Positions 19,604 through 28,576 of a stretch of 64,000 nt of DNA are shown piece after piece. Numbering within the stretch: the stretch's first letter is position 1; each line of letters begins with the position of its first letter. A program made the position numbers and the translations under genes. Source of the stretch: Neisseriaceae bacterium CLB008 (lineage in GTDB: Bacteria; Pseudomonadota; Gammaproteobacteria; Burkholderiales; Neisseriaceae); contig CP166133.1 of assembly GCA_041228285.1 (NCBI GenBank), positions 2,699,380 through 2,763,379 of the forward strand, in the 5' to 3' direction. The notes beneath the pieces were generated by a model that made no database searches, was not told where the DNA came from, and saw only the letters and a list, made by a program, of their open reading frames with translations.

Positions 19604-20527
19604 TTAATCAACTGCCTGCAAATGATGCAGCAACCATTTTGCAAACAGGCGCGCCGGTTCCGCTGGATACCGGTTTTGCGGCGTCATCATGGCCAAATAG
19701 CCGTAGCTAGGCATGCGCTCGGGCAAAGGCTGGCACAGCCGTCCAGCACGTAAATCGTCTTGCAGCATTTGCGTCCAGCCTAAAGACACGCCCATGCCCA
19801 GAGTAGCGGTTTTCAACACCAGCTGATAGCAGTCGCTGCGGAACTGCTGTTTGGGCGCATAGTCGTCCACCCCATGGTGGCGCAACCAGTCGGCCCAGGT
19901 CAACCAATCATGGTAGTGATCTTCCACCACCAGCAAGGTATGATCCTGCGCCAAGTCGGCCACGCTGTGAATCGGCCCATGTTCGGCCAAATAATCAGGG
20001 CTACACACGCAGATCACGCTTTCTTCGCTAAATAAGCGCTGCGAGTCTAGACCGGGCACCAGCTCACGATGATCAAGATGGTAAAAAAAGCCCAAATCAA
20101 ACTCACTGGTGTCGAGCAGACGCGGATGCTCACTACACAAAATGCGCGCATTGATGTGGGGATACTGCTTTAAAAACGCCATCAACCGATAGGTCAGCCA
20201 AGTCGAGCTGATGCTGGGCGTGGTGGCCAAGGTCAGCTGATCGGTGTGGCCGCGCCGCTGTAATTCAGCCGTGGCTTCGTCTAAATCATGCAGCAGCCGT
20301 TGTACGGTCTGGAAATAGCGTTCACCCGCAGGGGTTAAATGAATCCCGTGCGGGTGACGATCAAACAAAGGTCGACTCAAAGTTTCTTCCAGCCGTTTGA
20401 TTTGGCGGCTGATGGCGCTTTGGGTCAGGTTTAACTCCAAGGCGGCTTGGGTAAAGCTTAAATGCCGCGCGGCGGCTTCAAACGCCACCAAATAATTCAG
20501 CGGCGGTTCGTTGTGATGTCTCGCCAT
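19604..20527 (-). CDS. LysR-family transcriptional regulator (GcvA-like)
   Basis: A 307-residue regulator. The N-terminal winged helix has the family pattern LSFTQAALELNLTQSAISRQIKRLEE (written in part) and the GcvA-type start PPLNYLVAFEAAARH. The C-terminal periplasmic-binding-like part senses an unknown effector. It lies within the cluster, same strand as its neighbours, between the CocE hydrolase and the MFS gene. GAGG precedes its ATG. Confidence 0.92.
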   Translation of the reverse strand: MARHHNEPPLNYLVAFEAAARHLSFTQAALELNLTQSAISRQIKRLEETLSRPLFDRHPHGIHLTPAGERYFQTVQRLLHDLDEATAELQRRGHTDQLTLATTPSISSTWLTYRLMAFLKQYPHINARILCSEHPRLLDTSEFDLGFFYHLDHRELVPGLDSQRLFSEESVICVCSPDYLAEHGPIHSVADLAQDHTLLVVEDHYHDWLTWADWLRHHGVDDYAPKQQFRSDCYQLVLKTATLGMGVSLGWTQMLQDDLRAGRLCQPLPERMPSYGYLAMMTPQNRYPAEPARLFAKWLLHHLQAVD

Positions 20528-20575
20528 GCTGCCTCACTGTTTTGCCATCTGAGCGCAGGGCTGATGGCCGGCAAC

Positions 20576-20593
20576 GGCAGGCCTAAGCCTGCC
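20576..20593. repeat. Stem-loop between the CocE-type and LysR genes
   Basis: GGCAGGC and GCCTGCC pair around a CTAA loop. There is no T tract, so it may be a processing signal or partial attenuator rather than a terminator. Confidence 0.5.
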
Positions 20594-20602
20594 TTAGGTT
20601 AA

Positions 20603-22615
20603 TTAACTCAAACGCGCCACCCGCTCTTGCCAGCAACGCTCATGCACCACTTGGCCCTGATGTTGGGCGACTTGCTTGGCCTCAATATAGAACCAATCGG
20701 CATCGGCCGTCAGCTGAATGTCGCTGTCAACCTGAACCGACCACTCATCACGCCCAGCACGATAGGTCCAGGCAATGTCGGCGCGCATCGACAAAGGATC
20801 ATAAGGTAACACCGAGTAACGTTCGGTACAGCGTTGATCCACCCAGAAACCATGCTCTAAAAAGCGCATGTGGCCAAGATCATCGTTGATCTCCACGCAC
20901 ACTTCGCCACTGATGACGTCTTCTCGAATGGTGCGTTTAGGCCCTGGCTCACGAATGATTTCCAGGCGCTCAGGCGTGGCCGACTGCGGCGTCTCAAACG
21001 GACAATCCACTGCCGCGCCGGTAAACACCGGTAGCCAAACCGTTTGCACTTCAGGCAATAGCGTCAACGTGGTCATCACCTTGCTCGGCCATAAGAGCGG
21101 GAAGCTGCCGGTGCTGATGGCGATGCGTAGCTTATGCCCTGCCGGTACTTTATAGCCGGCCTGATCCAAGCTTAGGGTCACCGTCTTGGCCTCGCCTGGC
21201 ACCGGTGGCTCAATCGCAGTAAAGTCTTCATTCATGGCCAAATTCAAAGCGCCATAAGTAATTTGCTGTACCTGACCGTCAGGGGCCACTGAGTTCAAGC
21301 GCACCACGATCTGGCCACAAGGTTGATCCACGCTCAAGCGTAATGATAAGCGAGTATCGCCTAATAAAGCCAGCGGTTTACTTAAAGGTGCTGAATCAAA
21401 GCATAGGGATAAGGCATCATCGCGACGCTGATCAGTCGGGCCATCGGGGCCAAACCAGATGGCGCAGTACTCGCCCTGATGCACGCCCACGGTATTGGGC
21501 GAACACACCGATTGTGGCTGAGCCAAGGGTTGAGCCACATCGTTCAGACCAGCCTCATTCAGGTAAAACGGCGTCCATTCAATCTGCTCATCAGGCCAAC
21601 CCTGAGTTTGTACCCATTCGCCTGGGCGCTCTAAATAGCTGGCCTTAGGCGGTAAAGCATCCTGAATGTAATAGGTCGACATCGGTTCATCCATGATGCC
21701 ATTATCGATGCCTTTTAGCCAATGATCCCACCAACGTTTGGCTTCTTGCAAAAAGCCTATGGCGGGATTGGGCACGGCAAAATGAGGATATTTATGAATC
21801 CACGGGCCGATAACCGACTTCTTCGGGCCAGGCAAATGCTGCATCATCCGTGGCACGGTATTGCGATAGGCATCGCCCCACGCCCCAAAAGCGTACACAG
21901 CGGCTTTAATGTCGGCATAGCGCTCACACACCGAACCATGTTGCCAATAAGCATCACGGGTTTGATGCTCAAGCCAGTTTTTAATCAACAGCGGCATATT
22001 ATCGAGGCGTTCTTGCCACATCGGTAGCCAATCCTCGCCCACCAATAAGGGATCGGGCACGGCCGCTGAGAAGTCCAGCATGGTCGCGGCCCAGCCTAGG
22101 TTTTCCAGCAGTAAATTGCCGCCCTTATAGTGGATGTCGTCGCGGTAGCGGTCGTCGGTCGAGCAAATGGTGATGATGGCCTTCAGCGCCTCTGGGCGTA
22201 AGGCCGCTACCTGTAGGCCGTTAAAGCCGCCCCAGGAAATGCCCATCATGCCAACTTGGCCACTACACCAGGGTTGGGCGCACAGCCAGTCGATGACTTC
22301 CAAGGCATCTTGCTGCTCTAGGGCTAAATACTCATCGGCCATCAGCCCTTGCGACTCGCCGTTGCCGCGGATGTCCACCCGCACGCATACATAGCCTTGC
22401 CCCGCCATCCATGGATGGGTTAAGGCGTCGCGAACGGCGGTTCCGTCCCGCTTACGATACGGCAGATATTCTAAAATTGCGGGGAAGGCGGCGGTGCCAG
22501 CAGCGGCCTCTTCTGGTAGCCAAATGCGCGCCGCCAGCTGGGTGCCGTCGGCCAGTGGAATCAAGCAATGCTCGATCTCGCGCACGGCGTAGGGAAATTC
22601 GGTGATGATGTCCAT
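20603..22615 (-). CDS. CocE/NonD-family hydrolase (S15 peptidase/esterase)
   Basis: A 670-residue serine hydrolase. The N-terminal alpha/beta domain has GISWGGF with nucleophile S127, the preceding VRVDIRGNGESQG strand and a conserved GPWIHKYPHF region that supplies the likely catalytic histidine. The C-terminal jelly-roll (about 420-560) includes GHKLRIAIS, as in X-Pro dipeptidyl peptidases and cocaine esterase. The family cleaves esters or amides of bulky substrates. The gene starts 11 bp after the BCCT transporter gene, suggesting that the hydrolase acts on the imported quaternary-amine compound; the exact substrate is not known. Confidence 0.9.
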   Translation of the reverse strand: MDIITEFPYAVREIEHCLIPLADGTQLAARIWLPEEAAAGTAAFPAILEYLPYRKRDGTAVRDALTHPWMAGQGYVCVRVDIRGNGESQGLMADEYLALEQQDALEVIDWLCAQPWCSGQVGMMGISWGGFNGLQVAALRPEALKAIITICSTDDRYRDDIHYKGGNLLLENLGWAATMLDFSAAVPDPLLVGEDWLPMWQERLDNMPLLIKNWLEHQTRDAYWQHGSVCERYADIKAAVYAFGAWGDAYRNTVPRMMQHLPGPKKSVIGPWIHKYPHFAVPNPAIGFLQEAKRWWDHWLKGIDNGIMDEPMSTYYIQDALPPKASYLERPGEWVQTQGWPDEQIEWTPFYLNEAGLNDVAQPLAQPQSVCSPNTVGVHQGEYCAIWFGPDGPTDQRRDDALSLCFDSAPLSKPLALLGDTRLSLRLSVDQPCGQIVVRLNSVAPDGQVQQITYGALNLAMNEDFTAIEPPVPGEAKTVTLSLDQAGYKVPAGHKLRIAISTGSFPLLWPSKVMTTLTLLPEVQTVWLPVFTGAAVDCPFETPQSATPERLEIIREPGPKRTIREDVISGEVCVEINDDLGHMRFLEHGFWVDQRCTERYSVLPYDPLSMRADIAWTYRAGRDEWSVQVDSDIQLTADADWFYIEAKQVAQHQGQVVHERCWQERVARLS

Positions 22616-22626
22616 GATGTGCTTTC

Positions 22627-24195
22627 TTATTCTTGAGTTGAATCAGGCGTCGCTTGAGCGTCGTCTTCGGTAACGGTTAAGGCTTCGGGATGGTTCAGCC
22701 AATAAATCAACGAGCAGGCGGCGGTCAGCGTGATGACAATGCCGGGCAGACCACCGAGGTTGGAGAGCATTTTCACCCCGTCGATGCCGATAAAGGCCAC
22801 CATAATCCACGCCACCACGCCGATGATCACGCCCCAAATCACTTTAATGAAGGCATTGCCGTTGATATTGCCTTGGGCGGTAAAATTGGCCGTACACAGA
22901 TTGCCAATGGCGTCGGTGCTGGAGTCTGCCGCCGTCACAAAGGAAATAAAAGCAATGAACAATAAGAAGGCAATGACGATGCCGCTGGCCGGCAGCTGTT
23001 TTAAAACAGCGTATAAAACCTGCTCAATCCCTTGCTCATTCAGGACGGCATAGAGCGCACCGCCGCTTTGGGCATCAAGGTAAATGGTGGTACCAGAGAA
23101 AATACAAATCCACACCGCAGTAAACAAGGCTGGGTACACCATGCTCACCAAGATAAACTCACGCACGGTATAGCCACGGCCAATCTTGCCCAAGAACATC
23201 GCCGTTACCGGCGCCCAGGCAAACCACACCGCCCAGTAGAAAATGGTCCAGCTGTGCGGCCAGTTGTCGCCGCTGGCGGCACCGGTAAACAGGCTTTTTT
23301 GGAAGAAGGTTTGCAGATACAGGCCCACCGACTCTGTGCCAAAGGTGAAAATATACAAGGTAGGGCCGGCCAACAGCACAAACACGCCCAAGGCCAACAT
23401 CACCCAGGTATTGATGGTCGATAGCCACACCAGGCCTTTATGCAGGCCGCTGGCGGCCGACGCCACAAAGGTCACCACAATCACGGCAATGATGATGCCC
23501 AAACGAGCGGGCGTGGTGTCGCCACCGAGGTATTGGCTCACGCCACCGGCTAAGGTCAATGACCCCGTGCCCAGCGATGAAGCAATACCTGCCACCAGCG
23601 CAAACAGCGCTAAGGTATCAATCAGGCTGCCGTAGCGCGCCACGCGCTTTTCACCCAAGATGGGGATCAGCATCGACCCAATCGACAAGCGTTGGCGCAG
23701 GTTGTAAAACACCAGCGCAGCCACGATCGACGGCACGGCATAAATTGCATAAGGGGTGATGGTCCAGTGTAGGAACATGGTCGCCATAGAGAACACATAG
23801 GCGCCAGGACTACCGGGCACGATGCCCATAGATTCGGGTGGGCTGTAGACGTGGTAGAGCGGCTCAGCCGTGGTCCAAAACAGCACGCCCACGGCCGTGG
23901 TGGTGCTGAGCGTCATCATAAACCAGCTGGTTTTGCTCAATAGAGGCTTGGCTTTCGCCCCCCCAATGCGCACCGCGCCCACGGGCGACAGATACACCAC
24001 CACAATGAGCACCACCATTAAGAAAGACCCTAGGCTGAATACCCAGGAGAAATGATTCAGCACAAAGCTGTTCATCGCCTTGGTGGTGGCCAAAAAGCCA
24101 TCCATATTGACATAGCTAGCCAGCAAGGCGCCGATGAGAATCAAAAAAGTCGGCCAGAAGACCCATGGCCGTAATACCGATTGACTGGATTTCAT
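22627..24195 (-). CDS. BCCT-family betaine/choline/carnitine transporter
   Basis: A 522-residue transporter of the betaine-choline-carnitine family with about 12 membrane helices. The aromatic substrate-box helix reads WTIFYWAVWFAWAP, followed by KIGRGYTVREFI; FVTAADSSTDA lies in the helix that binds sodium in this family. It lacks the long C-terminal osmosensing domain of BetT, so it is more likely a nutrient uptake carrier than an osmolyte carrier. AGAGGA precedes the ATG, and a palindrome lies 126 bp upstream. First gene of the four-gene cluster. Confidence 0.9.
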   Translation of the reverse strand: MKSSQSVLRPWVFWPTFLILIGALLASYVNMDGFLATTKAMNSFVLNHFSWVFSLGSFLMVVLIVVVYLSPVGAVRIGGAKAKPLLSKTSWFMMTLSTTTAVGVLFWTTAEPLYHVYSPPESMGIVPGSPGAYVFSMATMFLHWTITPYAIYAVPSIVAALVFYNLRQRLSIGSMLIPILGEKRVARYGSLIDTLALFALVAGIASSLGTGSLTLAGGVSQYLGGDTTPARLGIIIAVIVVTFVASAASGLHKGLVWLSTINTWVMLALGVFVLLAGPTLYIFTFGTESVGLYLQTFFQKSLFTGAASGDNWPHSWTIFYWAVWFAWAPVTAMFLGKIGRGYTVREFILVSMVYPALFTAVWICIFSGTTIYLDAQSGGALYAVLNEQGIEQVLYAVLKQLPASGIVIAFLLFIAFISFVTAADSSTDAIGNLCTANFTAQGNINGNAFIKVIWGVIIGVVAWIMVAFIGIDGVKMLSNLGGLPGIVITLTAACSLIYWLNHPEALTVTEDDAQATPDSTQE

Positions 24196-24320
24196 TATTT
24201 TCCTCTACGTGTTTGTTTGAGTGCAAACGTTGGGCTACGTCCATGACTGGCGCGCCTCTTTTCTTTAGTGCTTGTTATGTCTGATTAAAATAAGGTCTTC
24301 GGGGTCTTTCGGGCAAATGC

Positions 24321-24348
24321 AAATAAATCATAGGCTCATGATTTATTT
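24321..24348. promoter_or_regulatory. Palindrome upstream of the BCCT cluster, candidate operator
   Basis: AAATAAATCAT and ATGATTTATTT form a perfect 11-bp inverted repeat around AGGCTC, 126 bp before the BCCT gene. No gene ends nearby on the plus strand, so a binding site is favoured over a terminator. Confidence 0.55.
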
Positions 24349-24480
24349 GGATACCATGCCATCCGCCTAGGGTTGAGCATCGGCATCGGCACCTCAAGGC
24401 TCAACTCAAACACAGGCACACGCAGCAGGCGTGGAGATAAAAACAAGAAAGCGCCAGCCGAAACGCTGACGCCAGACGTA

Positions 24481-24509
24481 AAAAAACCTCGCAAAAGCGA
24501 GGTTTTTTT
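24481..24509 (-). terminator. Terminator of tRNA-Lys
   Basis: An 8-bp stem AACCTCGC / GCGAGGTT with a four-base loop, followed on the minus strand by T residues, 6 bp after the tRNA CCA end. Confidence 0.9.
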
Positions 24510-24514
24510 GAAAC

Positions 24515-24590
24515 TGGTGGGTCGTGATGGATTCGAACCATCGACCAACGGATTAAAAGTCCGCTGCTCTACCAGCTGAGCTAACGACCC
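24515..24590 (-). tRNA. tRNA-Lys (anticodon TTT)
   Basis: The minus strand folds as a full cloverleaf: acceptor GGGTCGT with ACGACCC, D-arm GCTCAGCTGGTAGAGC, anticodon loop CTTTTAA with anticodon TTT, T-arm with GGTTCGAATCC, discriminator A. The CCA end is encoded (24515-24517). It is flanked by its own terminator. Confidence 0.97.
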
Positions 24591-24708
24591 AGAAGAGGAC
24601 GCTATATTAATAAAACTACGCCCTGCCGTCAACCATAAATTTCAAATAATTCTAAAAAATATGTTAGGACTTTGTTTTATTTAAATATAAACTTCCCTCT
24701 TTTTTAGA

Positions 24709-26775
24709 TCAGGCCGCCATTCCGCTGAAACGCAGCAATGGCTCGATGCTGGGCTCACGACCACGGAAGGCAATAAAAGAGTCCATGGCGCTACGCGAAC
24801 CGCCCACGGCCAGGATTTCCTGCCAGAATTTCTGGCCCATGGCCGCTACGTCTTCAGCCTCTTCAAACGCAGCATAAGCGTCACACGACAGCACCTCAGC
24901 CCATTTATAGCTGTAATAGCCCGCTGCATAGCCGCCGGCAAAAATATGGCTGAAGCTTTGCGCAAAGCGATTAAACGCCGGCGTGTTCACCACCGACACC
25001 TGTGCCCGCACGTCTTGCAAAATCTCAGCCCAGCGATCAGCGCCATCGGCCGCTTGATAAATCAGCATATCAAACAAGGCAAACTCAATTTGACGCACGG
25101 TTTGCATGCCGCTTTGAAAGTTTTTTGCCGCCATCATCTTATCGAACAGCGCCTGCGGCAGTACGGCCCCCGTGTCTTCATGAGCCGACATGCCTTGCAG
25201 CACCGACAGCTCCCAAGCAAAGTTTTCCATGAACTGGCTCGGCAGCTCTACCGCATCCCATTCCACGCCATTGATACCCGACACGCCTAACTCATCAACC
25301 TGGGTCAATAAATGGTGCAGGCCATGACCCATTTCATGGAATAAGGTCACGATCTCATCATGGGTAAGATGGGCCACTTTGCCGGCTACCGCGGGCGTGA
25401 AGTTACACACCAAATAAGCGGTTGGGGTTTGCACGTCCTGCGCCTGACGGCGGCGACCACGATAGTCGTTCATCCACGCACCGCCACGCTTGCCTTCGCG
25501 CGCGTATAGATCCATGTATACTGCGCCCACTTTTTGGCCAGCCTGATGCAGCTCAAAATAGCGCACGTCATCGTGCCACACGGGTACATCTTTGGCGACA
25601 AAGCTGATGCCATATAGCTTTTCAATCAGGCCAAACAGGCCGCTCAATACTTTATTCACCGGGAAATATTGCTTCACTTCTTGCTCAGAAAACGAAAATT
25701 TGGCTTCGCGCAGCTTCTCGCCAGCATAGGTTAAATCCCACGCCTGTAAATCGTCGCCAAAGCCTAGGGTTTCTTGCGCAAACTGGGTGAGTTCGGCCAT
25801 GTCTTTTTGGGCAAATGGCTTGGCCTTAGAAGCCAAATCCTGTAGAAATTCGATCACCTGAGCCGGCGTATCCGCCATTTTAGTGGCCAAAGACAGCTCG
25901 GCATAATTATCAAAGCCTAAGAGCTGCGCTTCTTCACGGGTAAGGCGCAGGCGCTGGCTGATGATGTCGGTGTTGTCGTTTTCGGCCGCACCAAACTCAC
26001 TGGCACGCGTGCTGAAGCCACGGTACATCTGGGCGCGCAATTCGCGGTTATGCGCATATTGCATCACGGCTAAATAATGGGGAAACTGTAAGCTGATTTT
26101 ATAACCGCTTTTGCCTTCGGCTTCGGCGGCTGCGGCGAACATTGCCAAGGCATAGTCTGGCAGACCCGTTTTGTCTTCGTCGCTTTGGGCACCCTCTGGC
26201 GCATACGCACCGGCTAAAGCCGCTACATCGTCAAAATACAGCGCGAAGGCATCGGTGGCGTCCAACACGTTTTGTGAAAAGTCTGCGCCCAATTTGGCTA
26301 AATCGTTCTGAATCTCGGCAAAGCGTTTTTGCTCGGCTTCGGGTAAATCGGCACCAGAGAGCACAAAGTCACGCAAATTGTTTTCTAGCTTACGCTGCTG
26401 CGCTGGGCTTAAGTCGGCATATTCCGCGCTGGCGCGAATGGCTTTAAAGCGTTCAAACAACACCAAGTCTTGTGACACTTCGGTAAAGAAGGTGGTCACG
26501 GCGGGCATCATCGCCTGATAGGCGTCGCGCAATTCAGGCGTATTCACCACGGAATTCAAGTGTGACACCACACCCCATACGCGCTCTAATTGTTCAAACA
26601 TGTCGGTTAAAGGATCGATGGTATTGGCCCAAGAGGCCTCAGGTAATGCTTTAATATTGGCCACGACTTCACGCCCGGCCTGCATCACGGTCTCCAAAGC
26701 GGGGGCGATTTGGCTGGGGAGAATCTTGCGGTAATCCGGCTCATCGGCCAAATTCAATAAGGCATTATCATTCAT
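24709..26775 (-). CDS. prlC: Oligopeptidase A (M3 metallopeptidase)
   Basis: A 688-residue cytoplasmic zinc peptidase that degrades short peptides, including cleaved signal peptides. The zinc site HEMGH (H480, E481, H484) is followed by GLHHLLT, and the family region GVEWDAVELPSQFMENF supplies the third ligand environment. The C-terminal FAGGYAAGYYSYKWAEVLS is diagnostic for M3A enzymes. The length fits OpdA/PrlC (about 680). AAAGGA precedes the ATG. It is divergent from the gamma-carbonic anhydrase gene. Confidence 0.95.
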   Translation of the reverse strand: MNDNALLNLADEPDYRKILPSQIAPALETVMQAGREVVANIKALPEASWANTIDPLTDMFEQLERVWGVVSHLNSVVNTPELRDAYQAMMPAVTTFFTEVSQDLVLFERFKAIRASAEYADLSPAQQRKLENNLRDFVLSGADLPEAEQKRFAEIQNDLAKLGADFSQNVLDATDAFALYFDDVAALAGAYAPEGAQSDEDKTGLPDYALAMFAAAAEAEGKSGYKISLQFPHYLAVMQYAHNRELRAQMYRGFSTRASEFGAAENDNTDIISQRLRLTREEAQLLGFDNYAELSLATKMADTPAQVIEFLQDLASKAKPFAQKDMAELTQFAQETLGFGDDLQAWDLTYAGEKLREAKFSFSEQEVKQYFPVNKVLSGLFGLIEKLYGISFVAKDVPVWHDDVRYFELHQAGQKVGAVYMDLYAREGKRGGAWMNDYRGRRRQAQDVQTPTAYLVCNFTPAVAGKVAHLTHDEIVTLFHEMGHGLHHLLTQVDELGVSGINGVEWDAVELPSQFMENFAWELSVLQGMSAHEDTGAVLPQALFDKMMAAKNFQSGMQTVRQIEFALFDMLIYQAADGADRWAEILQDVRAQVSVVNTPAFNRFAQSFSHIFAGGYAAGYYSYKWAEVLSCDAYAAFEEAEDVAAMGQKFWQEILAVGGSRSAMDSFIAFRGREPSIEPLLRFSGMAA

Positions 26776-26832
26776 GAACGAATCCTTTATACTTGTGGGA
26801 ATTATCTTAAAGCTACAGATTAGGGCATATTG

Positions 26833-27384
26833 ATGAAAAACAACATCCGCCGTTATTTAAACCACACCCCGCAACTCACAGACTGCGCCTTCATCGACCC
26901 CAATAGCGTCATCATTGGCGAGGTTTCGCTGGCTAAAAACACGTCGGTGTGGCCATTTGCAGTGATCCGCGGCGACGTCAACCACATCAGTATTGGCGCC
27001 GGCAGCAATGTGCAAGACTTCGCCATGCTGCACGTCAGCCACAAAACGGCGGCCAAGCCCGAAGGCTCGCCGCTCATCATTGGTCAAAACGTCACCATCG
27101 GCCATCACGCCACCCTACACGGCTGCCGCGTCGGCGACAATGTGCTGATCGGCATGAACGCCGTCATCTTAGACGATGCCGTGATCGAAGACTTGGTGAT
27201 GATCGGCGCCGGCAGCTTGGTCCCACCACGCAAACGCCTTCTGAGCGGCTTTTTATATGTTGGCAGCCCAGTCAAGCAGGTCAGAGCCTTAACCGATGAA
27301 GAAAAGGCCTTCTTGCCCTATTCTGCCGAGCACTACGTTAAAGTGGCCCACAATCATCAAAACAGTCTAGATGAGCAAGACTAG
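26833..27384 (+). CDS. Gamma-carbonic anhydrase-like hexapeptide-repeat protein
   Basis: A 183-residue left-handed beta-helix protein of the YrdA/CaiE-like gamma-carbonic anhydrase family. Hexapeptide repeats are visible (SVIIGEV, NTSVWPF, VRIGDN-type turns), together with the metal-ligand histidines in MLHVSHK and TIGHHATLHGC. Members bind zinc or iron as trimers; carbonic anhydrase activity of bacterial homologues is variable. The ATG at 26833 is used rather than the TTG one codon earlier. Confidence 0.88.
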   Translation: MKNNIRRYLNHTPQLTDCAFIDPNSVIIGEVSLAKNTSVWPFAVIRGDVNHISIGAGSNVQDFAMLHVSHKTAAKPEGSPLIIGQNVTIGHHATLHGCRVGDNVLIGMNAVILDDAVIEDLVMIGAGSLVPPRKRLLSGFLYVGSPVKQVRALTDEEKAFLPYSAEHYVKVAHNHQNSLDEQD

Positions 27385-27411
27385 CGCCACGCTCTAGCCT
27401 TGCTCGGTGGG

Positions 27412-28479
27412 CTAGGCTAGACCAAAGCCCACCGTTTCTACACACACGCCATCATCAAACATCAGCTGCCGTTCTGGCCAGCGTAAAGCCGCCAGCTTAA
27501 AGCGGGTGTCGGTCACGGCCACGCCCTGCTTGCGGTCGCGCCAACGCGCGCCCACCGAATAGTCCACGCAGAAGACATTACGGCGCGCGCCCATCCAGGC
27601 CTGTGGCGCCACCTCAGCGAACAAATGACCGTTGGCCGAAGGGTTGGCCTTGGCCTCGCCCCAAAGGCGCCAATAATGACCGATCACCACTGGTGTGTCT
27701 TCTTCATAACGTTGCCACCACGTATCGCGGGCGGTAAAACGCCAGCGCCCGCTGGCGTAAAAAGGTGCAGGCGCAAAGGTTTCCACCCCCGACGTCAACG
27801 CCTTTAAGGGATTGGCCTGCTGCTGGTGAAAATCATAGTCACGCGTGGCCGGCATGATCGTCATGTCCGCCATCTCGTCTTCCATGGCTGCGCCATGGGC
27901 CTGCTGTTCAGCCCGATAACGTGCCAATAATCCTGATGCGGCCATCGCTTCTTTAGCGGCTCGGTGCAAGGCTCGATAGTCTTCAGCCACCTCGCCCAAC
28001 TTCAGCCGCCGCGCCTGCGCAATACGTTCGGGCAACCAAGCAGCGTGCACCACGCGCAGATCCTCGCGCTCCAGCGCAATCGGCAGCTGACGTAAAAAAG
28101 CCTGCATATTGGCCCGTTCAGCCTCGGTCGCACACGAAGCATAGGGCGCATAGTTGGCGGCATCTTTATGCGCTCGCTCAGGGAAAAACCAGGCAGAGCC
28201 ATCTTTGGCGTCGCCCACCAGCAGATTGATTTCATGATTGCCCAACACCATATAGGCGCGCTTGGCCTCTATCAGTCGCCGCACCCACGCAATCACCTGT
28301 GGGCTATCTGGCCCGCGATCGCACAAGTCGCCTACAAACACCAAGGTCCGCCCATCGGGATGGTGACCCTCGTCATCGTAGCCCAGCGCCGCAACTAGGG
28401 CCTGTAGCGCGGCATACTCACCGTGGACATCGCCCACAATGTCTAAATGACCTTCAGGAAGGGGTTGCACTAAAGACAT
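27412..28479 (-). CDS. PPP-family metallophosphoesterase
   Basis: A 355-residue protein with the calcineurin-like metal motifs GDVHGEY, GDLCDRGPDSPQV and GNHEINLL within its first 90 residues, which bind two metal ions. The long C-terminal part, with VIGHYWRLWG, fits bacterial PrpE/diadenosine-tetraphosphatase-like or protein phosphatase-like enzymes; the substrate cannot be told. The ATG at 28479 follows an AAAGGAG site; a longer frame extends 22 codons upstream without support. It is convergent with the gamma-carbonic anhydrase gene and follows dnaJ's terminator. Confidence 0.82.
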   Translation of the reverse strand: MSLVQPLPEGHLDIVGDVHGEYAALQALVAALGYDDEGHHPDGRTLVFVGDLCDRGPDSPQVIAWVRRLIEAKRAYMVLGNHEINLLVGDAKDGSAWFFPERAHKDAANYAPYASCATEAERANMQAFLRQLPIALEREDLRVVHAAWLPERIAQARRLKLGEVAEDYRALHRAAKEAMAASGLLARYRAEQQAHGAAMEDEMADMTIMPATRDYDFHQQQANPLKALTSGVETFAPAPFYASGRWRFTARDTWWQRYEEDTPVVIGHYWRLWGEAKANPSANGHLFAEVAPQAWMGARRNVFCVDYSVGARWRDRKQGVAVTDTRFKLAALRWPERQLMFDDGVCVETVGFGLA

Positions 28480-28520
28480 GTCACTCCTTTCATGATTATT
28501 CTTAGATTCATTAAAGCATA

Positions 28521-28557
28521 AAAAACCCTGTTCGTTGTGGCGCAACGAACAGGGTTT
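28521..28557 (-). terminator. Terminator after dnaJ
   Basis: A perfect 15-bp stem (28523-28537 with 28543-28557) with a five-base loop, followed on the minus strand by T residues. Confidence 0.9.
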
Positions 28558-28576
28558 GGTTCAGCCTACTGACTGA

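Larger units (their letters stand above)
24196..24514. other. 319-bp gap: BCCT promoter region and tRNA-Lys terminator
   Basis: No credible gene is present. The gap holds the promoter region of the BCCT cluster with a palindrome (24321-24348) and, at its right end, the terminator of tRNA-Lys. Short open frames crossing the tRNA are spurious. Confidence 0.7.

Noticed and set aside
24373-24579. Open frame across tRNA-Lys with VGRDGFEPSTNGLK-like peptide
   Set aside because: This is the well-known false peptide produced by translating a tRNA antisense strand; it is explained by the tRNA gene.
27393-27420. Possible terminator between the gamma-carbonic anhydrase and phosphatase genes
   Set aside because: TCTAGCC and GGCTAGA can pair, but the loop is long and no T tract follows on either strand.
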